Source of the DNA: JBECKR01 sp040235415 | GTDB taxonomy: Bacteria; Acidobacteriota; Polarisedimenticolia; Polarisedimenticolales; Polarisedimenticolaceae | Assembly (NCBI GenBank): GCA_040235415.1 | Contig: JBECKR010000019.1 | Coordinates: 1-14,791 of the forward strand | Reading direction: 5' to 3' | Length of the DNA stretch: 14,791 nucleotides | Part shown: piece after piece, positions 6,411-11,743 of the stretch | How positions within the stretch are numbered: the first letter of the stretch is position 1 | Layout of the letters: each line of letters begins with the position of its first letter | Translations under genes and position numbers: made by a program | The notes under the pieces: model-generated | The model's database searches: none | What the model was told of the DNA's origin: nothing | Seen by the model: only the letters and a program-made list of their open reading frames with translations

Positions 6411-7387
6411 ACCAGGGTCTGCCCGACGGCCGCGCCGAGCGGGGCGACGGCGTCGATGCGGAGGAGCACGTCCTCATCGAGCGTCGCGCGCGTCGCGGCG
6501 ACGTTCTCGTCGATATGCTCCGGTCTCCGGGTGCCCGGGATCGGGACCACGTCCGGGCCGCGGTGGAGGAGCCACGCGAGAGCCAGCTGCGCCGGAGTCA
6601 GTCCGCACTCGGCCGCGATCCCCCGGAGCGGGGCGAAGCGGTCGAGGTTCGAATTCAGGTTGTCGCCGGTCAGCTTCGGGTTGTTGCGCCGGAAGTCGCC
6701 CTCGGGGAGGGAGGCGACACCGCCCGTCAGGAAGCCGGCGCCGAGCGGGGACCACGGCACGAGGCCGACCCCGAGGTCGCGAAGCGCGGGAATCAGATCG
6801 CGCTCGGCCTCGCGACGCCACAGGGAGTACTCGTACTGCACCGCGGCGATCGGGTGCACGCCGTGGGCGCGGCGGACCTCGTCGGCGGTGACGTTGCTCA
6901 GGCCGAGGTGGCGGACCTTGCCGGCGATGACGGCGCGGGCCATGGCTTCGGCGCTCTCTTCGATCGGAACCGCCGGATCGGGGTAGTGCAGGTACAGGAG
7001 ATCGATGACGTCCACGCCGAGGCGCCGGAGACTGCGGTCGATCGCGCGCGCGACGTACTCCGGCCGGCCGTTGATCGGGAGCGAGAACCCCCAGCCGGTC
7101 GGAAGGTCCGTGCCGTTCTCGCCCGGCTCGAACACGATTCCGATCTTGGTCGCGACCGTCGCGTCGGCACGGCGGTCCGCGATCGCCCTGCCGACGAGCG
7201 TCTCGTTGCGCCCGCTGCCGTACGCGTCGGCCGTGTCGAGGAGGTCGATCCCGGCGTCGAGGGCGTGACGCAGCGTCGCGATCGCATTCCGCTCGTCGAT
7301 TCCGCCGTAGTAACCCTCGAGCCCCATCGCGCCGTAGCCGAGCGCCCCGACTTCGAGTCCCCCGAGGCTGCGCTTCGGGATCTGCAT
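6407..7387 (-). CDS. Aldo/keto reductase
   Basis: This 326-residue protein is a complete (beta/alpha)8 NADPH-dependent reductase of the AKR superfamily. The catalytic tetrad is visible: D51 and Y56 in LLDTADAYGSGRNE, K81 in VATKIG and H134 in YLHYPDP. The cofactor-phosphate region near the C-terminus reads VVPIPGTRRPEHIDENVAA. It begins with RSLGGLEVGALGYGAMGLEGYYGG, as in AKRs acting on small aldehydes or ketones; the true substrate is unknown. The ATG at 7387 follows the YycE-like gene by 13 bases, with GAGGGA between them as ribosome-binding site. Its TGA is shared with the GTG start of the DUF2238 gene. It belongs to the minus-strand run that starts with the GNAT gene. Confidence 0.93.
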   Translation of the reverse strand: MQIPKRSLGGLEVGALGYGAMGLEGYYGGIDERNAIATLRHALDAGIDLLDTADAYGSGRNETLVGRAIADRRADATVATKIGIVFEPGENGTDLPTGWGFSLPINGRPEYVARAIDRSLRRLGVDVIDLLYLHYPDPAVPIEESAEAMARAVIAGKVRHLGLSNVTADEVRRAHGVHPIAAVQYEYSLWRREAERDLIPALRDLGVGLVPWSPLGAGFLTGGVASLPEGDFRRNNPKLTGDNLNSNLDRFAPLRGIAAECGLTPAQLALAWLLHRGPDVVPIPGTRRPEHIDENVAATRATLDEDVLLRIDAVAPLGAAVGQTLV

Positions 7388-7400
7388 CGGATCGGGTCCC

Positions 7401-7793
7401 TCACGCGGTCCAGTCCGTGTTCTGCAGCACGACGCGGTAGCCGTCCGAGTCCTCGAAGGTGCGCCCGCTGCGATCCCAATAGGGATTGTACGACGCGACC
7501 TCGCGGAATCCCGCGGTCAGCATCCGGGTGCACGCGAGGCGCCACGCCACGGGATCGGGCAGGTAGAAGACGACGAGGTGATCCTGCGTCGGCGCGCGTC
7601 CGACGGTGTGGCCGCGCCGGTGCGTGAACTCGAGGTGGTACGCACCCCCGCGGTCGCCGAGGATGACCCCGTCGAAGCCGTCGTGGTCCTCGAAGGTTCC
7701 GAGGATCTCGAGCCCGAGTCCCTGGCGGTACATCGACGCGATCTCGTCGAGCCGGTCCGTCGGGCGCGCGACCCGAAGCTTGGGCGTCGTCAA
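7401..7793 (-). CDS. YycE-like VOC family protein
   Basis: From a TTG at 7793 this is a 130-residue protein. It opens with KLRVARPTDRLDEIASMYRQGLGLEILG and continues FEDHDGFDGVILG, AYHLEFTHRR, LVVFYLPDP and, near the end, NPYWDRSGRTFEDSDGYRVVLQN. I recognise this pattern from Bacillus subtilis YycE, a glyoxalase-fold protein of unknown substrate. The TTG start is supported by the homology boundary, by GGAGGGA just upstream, and by the TTGA overlap with the TGA of the GNAT gene. A longer frame starting near 7955 would run through GNAT sequence with an Arg/Pro-rich peptide and is rejected. It shares only the fold with the VOC gene at 1556-1924. Confidence 0.9.
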   Translation of the reverse strand: MTTPKLRVARPTDRLDEIASMYRQGLGLEILGTFEDHDGFDGVILGDRGGAYHLEFTHRRGHTVGRAPTQDHLVVFYLPDPVAWRLACTRMLTAGFREVASYNPYWDRSGRTFEDSDGYRVVLQNTDWTA

Positions 7794-8347
7794 GGTCCCT
7801 CCGTGTCGTCGCTGGCGGCGTCCGCCCGCAGCACGAGGATGAGGTCGCGCTGGGGATCGCTCCCGAGCACGAACCTGTGGGCGCCCGCGACCGAGAATCC
7901 CGCTTTGCGGTAGTACCTCAGGGCACGGGCGTTGCGCTCCCAGACGCCCAGCCACACCGTGGTCGAGCGGAGCGCCCGGGCGGCCTCACGGACCTCGTGA
8001 AGCAGGACGTCGGCGAGCCCGGAGCCGTGCCAGCCCGCGTCGACGTACAGCCGGCGCAGCTCCACCGCGCAGGGATCGCGAACGCAGTCCGGGACGTCGC
8101 CCCGCGAAAGCTGCGCGTAGGCGACCACGCCGGTGCCGTCCCGCGCGACCCAGGTCGAGAGGCTCGGATCTTCGAGTTCGGCCCGGAAGGTTTCGACGGC
8201 GAACGCCTTCGCGCAGTAGTCGTCCATGTCGGCCGGAGCGTTGTCCGCCTCGAACGTCGTCCGGAAGCTCCGCTCGGCGAACCCGGCGAGCGGCTCGGCG
8301 TCGGCCGGGACGGCCCGCCGGACCGTCACGTCTGCGAGATGGCCCAC
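7790..8347 (-). CDS. GNAT family N-acetyltransferase
   Basis: This 185-residue protein has the single GNAT fold. It begins VTVRRAVPADAEPLAGFAERSF. The acetyl-CoA pyrophosphate loop is ELRRLYVDAGWHGSGLADVLL (96-116, with the usual Q/R-x-x-G-x-G/A variant W-H-G-S-G), and ERNARALRYYRKAGF (137-151) is the standard C-terminal motif. It resembles RimI/YitI-type acetyltransferases acting on proteins or small amines; the target is unknown. The start at the GTG 8347 has GAGGGG six bases upstream; a GTG at 8329 would also give a normal GNAT N-terminus but has no such site. It is the first gene after the palindromic repeat at 8360-8427, and leads the run YycE-like, AKR, DUF2238, ABM. Confidence 0.92.
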   Translation of the reverse strand: MGHLADVTVRRAVPADAEPLAGFAERSFRTTFEADNAPADMDDYCAKAFAVETFRAELEDPSLSTWVARDGTGVVAYAQLSRGDVPDCVRDPCAVELRRLYVDAGWHGSGLADVLLHEVREAARALRSTTVWLGVWERNARALRYYRKAGFSVAGAHRFVLGSDPQRDLILVLRADAASDDTEGP

Positions 8348-8359
8348 GGCTCGCCCCTC

Positions 8360-8427
8360 GGGGACGTTTTCCGAAAGGCCGAATGGGGGACAGCTGTCCC
8401 TGAAACCGGCTTTCGGGAAACGTCCCC
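8360..8427. repeat. 68-bp imperfect palindrome, copy A of a dispersed intergenic repeat
   Basis: The outer arms, GGGGACGTTTTCC at 8360-8372 and GGGAAACGTCCCC at 8415-8427, pair with one mismatch. The centre is a perfect 14-bp palindrome GGGACAGCTGTCCC (8387-8400). Both share the same midpoint, so the whole element can fold as one long hairpin or cruciform. It fills the gap between copZ and the GNAT gene. Its right arm, read on the minus strand, matches 29 of 32 bases of the element at 11710-11742. No run of T follows on the minus strand, so it is not a typical intrinsic terminator for copZ. It resembles REP-type elements in size and placement. Confidence 0.8.
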
Positions 8428-8428
8428 T

Positions 8429-8626
8429 TTACAAACTCGCCTCGTAGCCCTCTTCCGCGACGGCGGCGACGAGGGCGGCGGGCTCGGCGTCGCCGGTCAC
8501 CGTCGCGCGCTTCTGCTCGAGGCTGACCTCGGCCTTGGTCACCCCGGGGACATTCTCGAGCGCCCTCGTGACCGCGCCGACGCAGTGCATGCAGGTCATC
8601 CCTTCGACTCGGATCGTTGTGGTCAT
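8429..8626 (-). CDS. copZ: CopZ-like copper chaperone (heavy-metal-associated domain)
   Basis: This 65-residue protein is a single HMA domain with the ferredoxin-like beta-alpha-beta-beta-alpha-beta pattern. The motif GMTCMHC gives the Cu(I)-binding pair C12/C15, and it ends GYEASL. Such proteins bind Cu(I) in the cytosol and pass it to the N-terminal domains of CopA or to the regulator. It starts 25 bases after copA, with GAGGAG upstream of the ATG at 8626, and so is the third gene of the merR-copA-copZ operon. Its stop abuts the palindromic repeat. It is diverged from the two CopA domains, so it is not a recent copy of them. The context makes copper more likely than mercury (MerP would be exported and has a signal peptide, absent here). 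Confidence 0.92.
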   Translation of the reverse strand: MTTTIRVEGMTCMHCVGAVTRALENVPGVTKAEVSLEQKRATVTGDAEPAALVAAVAEEGYEASL

Positions 8627-8651
8627 CGTGTCCTACTCCTCGTTCGACGAA

Positions 8652-11174
8652 TCAACCGTGGGCCGCTCCCACTTCGACCGTGCGCGGGTCCCCGGCGGCG
8701 CGTGCCTTCGGCGCCGCGCCCGAGGCCGGGACGTCGGCTCGGCGCAGACGCCGCAGGCGCAGGCTGTTCGTCACCACGAACACGCTCGAGAACCCCATCG
8801 CGACTCCCGCGACCATCGGGTTCAAGTGCAGTCCGAGGCCCGGGTACAGCACGCCGGCCGCCAGCGGGATCAGCAGGATGTTGTAGAAGAACGCCCAGAA
8901 CAGGTTTCCGCGGATCGTCGCGAGCGTTCGCCGGGCGACGTCGAGCGCGGTCACCACGCCCGAGAGATCGTCCCGCGTCAGAGTGACGTCCGCAGCCTCG
9001 ATCGCGATGTCGGTCCCGGTCCCGACGGCGATCCCGACCTCCGCCTGTGCGAGTGCCGGAGCGTCGTTGATGCCGTCACCGACGAATGCGACCTTGCGGC
9101 CCTCGCGCTGAAGCGCCGCGACCGCCTCGGCCTTGCCGTCGGGAAGGACCTCGGCGCGGACGTCGTCGATTCCGGCGCGCCGCGCGATCGCCTCCGCGGT
9201 GCGCCGCGCGTCGCCCGTGATCATCGCGACCCCGAGGCCCCGCCGCCGCAGCGCCGCGACCACGGAGGCCGACTCCGGCTTCAGCGGGTCGGCGACCGCC
9301 AGCAGGCCGCGAGCGCGATCGCCGACCGCGAGGTGGATCGGCGTCTTGCCGTCGCCCGCGATCGCCGCGGCGCGTTCCTCGAGCGGTCCGAGGGCGATCC
9401 CTTCCCGCTGCAGGAGGCGAGCGGCGCCGAGCAGGACTCGTCGACCGTGGACTTCCGCCGTGACGCCGAACCCCGGAATCGCGGAGATCCGGCGGGCCTC
9501 CGGGATCGCGACGCCCCGCTCGCGGGCCGCCGCGACGATCGCCGTCGCGAGCGGGTGCTCGCTGCCGGACTCGACCGCCGCCGCGAGCGCGAGCACGCCG
9601 TCGTGGTCCCCGTCGTCGCTCAAGAGATCGGTGAGGCGCGGGCGGCCCTCGGTCAGCGTCCCGGTCTTGTCGAACACGACCGTGTCGACGTGCGACAGCG
9701 TCTCGAGCGCCTCGCCCTTGCGGTACAGCACGCCGAGCTCGGCGGCGCGCCCGCTCCCCACCATGATCGCGGCCGGCGTCGCGAGCCCCATGGCGCAGGG
9801 GCAGGCGACCACCAGCACCGCGACCGCGCTCACGAGCGCGAGCGTGATCGCGGGCGGCGGGCCGAGCGCGAGCCAGGACAGGAACGTCACGATCGCGATC
9901 GCGATCACGAGCGGCGTGAACACCCGCACGACCCGGTCCGCGAGCCCCTGGATCGGGAGCTTCGAGCCTTGCGCGCGCTCCACGAGCCGGATGATCCGGG
10001 CGAGCACCGTCGCCTTGCCGACCTCGGTCGCCTCGACCTTGAGGACGCCGTGCTGGTTGACCGTGCCCCCGACGACGCGGTCGCCGGCGCGCTTCTCGAC
10101 GGGCACCGGCTCGCCCGTCAGCATCGACTCGTCGACCCAGCTCTCGCCGTCGCGGACCGTGCCGTCGACCGGCAGGCGCTCGCCCGGGCGGACGACGACG
10201 ACGTCCCCGGCGCGCACACGCGCGATCGCGACGTCGCGCTCCTCGCCGTCCCGCAGGACGCGCGCGGTCTTGGCCTGCAGCCCGACGAGCTTTCGGATCG
10301 CGGCCGAGGTCCGGCCCTTGGCGAGCTCCTCCAGGTACTTGCCGAACAGGATGACCGCGACGATGACCGCGGCGGAGTCGAAGTACAGGTTCCGCGCGCC
10401 GGCGGGGAACAGACCGGGCAGCACGAGCACCACCAGGCTGTAAGCCCAGGCCGCGCCCGTGCCGGTCGCGACCAGGCTGTTCATGTCGGGGGAGAGGTGG
10501 CGGTAGGCCGCGAGGCCGGGGCGGAAGAACCGCCGTCCCGGGCCGAACAGCACCAGCGTCGTCAACACCGCCTGGGTCCAGTCCCAGAACGCGGGCGGCG
10601 CGACCGCCCCGAGCGCCCGGGCGAGGGCGGGGATCGCCATCGACCCCATCGACAGCAACACGACCGGAAGCGTCAGAGCCGCGGCGACGACGAGGTCGCG
10701 CCGCATCGACCGCAGGCTCGCGGCCCGAGCCGCGGTTTCACGGTCGTCGTCCTCGCCCTCGAGCGGGCGCGGCTCGTAGCCGGCGTCCTCGATCACCCTC
10801 TCGAGATCCCCGATCCCGACGGTCGCGGGAAAGAACCGCACCGTAGCGCGCTCGGTGGCGAGGTTGACGCCGGCCTCGACGACGCCGGGGAGCTTCGCGA
10901 GCGCGCGCTCGACGCGCGCCGAGCACGACGCGCAGGTCATGCCGCCGACGCCGATCTCGACCTCCTCGAGGACGGGTGTGTAGCCGACGTCGCGGACGGC
11001 GTCGGCGATCCCCTCGGGATGCAGCCGGCTCTCGTCGAACTTCACCGTGGCGCGCTCGGTGGCGAGGTTGACGCCGGCCTCGGCGACGCCGGGGAGCTTC
11101 GCCAGCGCGCGCTCGACGCGGGAGGAGCACGAAGCGCACGTCATGCCCTGGACGTCGACCTCGATCCGCCTCAC
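8652..11174 (-). CDS. copA: Copper-exporting P-type ATPase CopA (P1B-1)
   Basis: This 840-residue protein exports Cu(I) across the inner membrane using ATP. Two HMA domains come first, with GMTCASC motifs (C13/C16 and C81/C84). Eight membrane helices follow from about residue 160. The signature motifs are present: the actuator TGEP (353-356), the CPC metal site in VACPCAMGLATP (458-460), the phosphorylated D502 in DKTGTLTEG, the P1B marker SEHPLA (H540/P541), TGDAR (653) and GDGINDAP (699). The copper-specific residues of the last helices are YN (764-765) and MGFSS (793-797). The start is the GTG at 11174, overlapping the merR TGA (GTGA). A longer in-frame extension into merR is Arg-rich and rejected. 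The two HMA modules are almost identical in DNA (see the repeat). Confidence 0.96.
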   Translation of the reverse strand: MRRIEVDVQGMTCASCSSRVERALAKLPGVAEAGVNLATERATVKFDESRLHPEGIADAVRDVGYTPVLEEVEIGVGGMTCASCSARVERALAKLPGVVEAGVNLATERATVRFFPATVGIGDLERVIEDAGYEPRPLEGEDDDRETAARAASLRSMRRDLVVAAALTLPVVLLSMGSMAIPALARALGAVAPPAFWDWTQAVLTTLVLFGPGRRFFRPGLAAYRHLSPDMNSLVATGTGAAWAYSLVVLVLPGLFPAGARNLYFDSAAVIVAVILFGKYLEELAKGRTSAAIRKLVGLQAKTARVLRDGEERDVAIARVRAGDVVVVRPGERLPVDGTVRDGESWVDESMLTGEPVPVEKRAGDRVVGGTVNQHGVLKVEATEVGKATVLARIIRLVERAQGSKLPIQGLADRVVRVFTPLVIAIAIVTFLSWLALGPPPAITLALVSAVAVLVVACPCAMGLATPAAIMVGSGRAAELGVLYRKGEALETLSHVDTVVFDKTGTLTEGRPRLTDLLSDDGDHDGVLALAAAVESGSEHPLATAIVAAARERGVAIPEARRISAIPGFGVTAEVHGRRVLLGAARLLQREGIALGPLEERAAAIAGDGKTPIHLAVGDRARGLLAVADPLKPESASVVAALRRRGLGVAMITGDARRTAEAIARRAGIDDVRAEVLPDGKAEAVAALQREGRKVAFVGDGINDAPALAQAEVGIAVGTGTDIAIEAADVTLTRDDLSGVVTALDVARRTLATIRGNLFWAFFYNILLIPLAAGVLYPGLGLHLNPMVAGVAMGFSSVFVVTNSLRLRRLRRADVPASGAAPKARAAGDPRTVEVGAAHG
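10840..11120 (-). repeat. Near-identical duplicated HMA-domain segment inside copA
   Basis: The 77-base segments 10840-10916 and 11044-11120 match at 74 of 77 positions, 204 bases (68 codons) apart, and homology continues into the CxxC codons. Three changes in 77 bases, where synonymous change would be tolerated, indicates a recent tandem duplication or gene conversion of the metal-binding domain. The third HMA sequence nearby, copZ, does not share this DNA identity. Confidence 0.85.
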
Positions 11175-11632
11175 GGCCGGTTTCCGCGCAGCGCCGAGGC
11201 CCGTGCCGGGATCGCCGCCTCCGTCGCCTCGTCGTCGCGATCGAGCGCCGCCAGGATCGGGCACTCCGCGGTCGTGCCGCGGTGTCCCGGGCAGCGCGCC
11301 TCGAGCTCCGCCAGCCCGTCGCGCATCCGCTCGAGGTCGCGGATACGGGTCTCGATGTCCTCGATCTTGTCGTGCGTCAGCCGCTTGACCTCCGCGGCGC
11401 TCTCCGCCGGGTTGTCGCTCAGCGCGAGGAGCTCCGCGATCTCGTCGAGCGAGAACCCCAGCGCCTGCGCCCGCCGGATGAAACGCAGGCGGCGCAGGAC
11501 GTCCTCGCGGTACAGGCGGTAGCCGGCGTCGGTGCGATCGCGCGGCTCGATCAGCCCGCGGCGCTCGTAGAACCTCAGGGTCTCGACCGCGACCCCCGAG
11601 CGTTTCGCCACCTTGCCGATCGTCAGGTCCAT
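11171..11632 (-). CDS. MerR family heavy-metal-responsive regulator (CueR-like)
   Basis: This 153-residue regulator starts with the winged-helix domain LTIGKVAKRSGVAVETLRFYERRGLIEPRDR and GYRLY (residues 3-41), then the long dimerisation helix (about 76-112). The metal-binding loop has C114 and C124 in the pattern CPGHRGTTAECPIL. Where Hg, Zn and Cd sensors carry a third cysteine at the start of the dimer helix, this protein has A79 aligned with S77 of CueR, which fits a monovalent (Cu/Ag/Au) sensor. The family holds RNA polymerase at promoters with over-long spacers and untwists them when metal binds. The ATG at 11632 has GGAGG eight bases upstream. It is the first gene of the copper operon it presumably controls, and overlaps copA by GTGA. 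The C-terminal tail after about 135 is Ala/Arg-rich and variable. Confidence 0.93.
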   Translation of the reverse strand: MDLTIGKVAKRSGVAVETLRFYERRGLIEPRDRTDAGYRLYREDVLRRLRFIRRAQALGFSLDEIAELLALSDNPAESAAEVKRLTHDKIEDIETRIRDLERMRDGLAELEARCPGHRGTTAECPILAALDRDDEATEAAIPARASALRGNRP

Positions 11633-11670
11633 CGTCGCAACCTCCAGCGCCGGCCGCAGCCGACACCGGA

Positions 11671-11702
11671 AGAATAGACTCTGTAGTCGACTACAGAGTC
11701 AA
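11671..11702 (-). promoter_or_regulatory. MerR-type promoter and operator of the merR-copA-copZ operon
   Basis: On the minus strand TTGACT (11702-11697) is the -35 box and TATTCT (11676-11671) the -10 box. They are separated by a 20-base spacer, longer than the normal 17, as in MerR-regulated promoters. A perfect 24-bp palindrome (11677-11700, half-site GACTCTGTAGTC) fills the spacer and overlaps the -35. The predicted transcript would start about 11664 and lead to the merR ATG at 11632. The arrangement predicts metal-induced autoregulation of the whole operon. Confidence 0.88.
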
Positions 11703-11709
11703 GGGTTTT

Positions 11710-11742
11710 GGGGACGTTTCCTGAAAGCGGGTTTCGGGGACG
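11710..11742. repeat. Copy B of the dispersed intergenic repeat
   Basis: This element begins GGGGACGTTTCC, continues TGAAAGCGGGTTTC and ends GGGGACG. It matches the minus-strand reading of one arm of the palindrome at 8360-8427 at 29 of 32 aligned bases. Here only one arm is present. It abuts the TAG stop of the S9 peptidase gene and ends eight bases before the -35 box of the merR promoter, so it lies between two operons on the same strand. An inner GAAA/TTTC inverted repeat could form a small stem. Confidence 0.7.
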
Positions 11743-11743
11743 A

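Noticed and set aside
8360..8427. Intrinsic terminator for the copper operon
   Set aside because: The hairpin is strong, but on the minus strand it is followed by GC-rich sequence without a T run, and one arm recurs elsewhere as a dispersed repeat.
9880..9910. ATCGCGATCGCGATC-like short repeat
   Set aside because: It encodes the Ile-Ala-Ile-Ala stretch of a CopA transmembrane helix and is explained by coding.
8535..11522. A 995-codon open frame on the plus strand opposite copA and merR
   Set aside because: Its composition is Arg/Asp/His-rich with no domain pattern, while the minus strand encodes complete CopA and MerR motifs. It is a shadow frame produced by high GC third positions.
8429..11632. 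A mercury-resistance (mer) operon
   Set aside because: There is no merA, merT or exported MerP. The ATPase has copper-specific YN and MxxSS residues, and the regulator lacks the third cysteine of MerR.
11175..11666. CopA start upstream inside merR
   Set aside because: The added residues are an Arg/Gly-rich out-of-frame reading of merR; the GTG at 11174 overlaps the merR stop and is directly followed by the first HMA domain.
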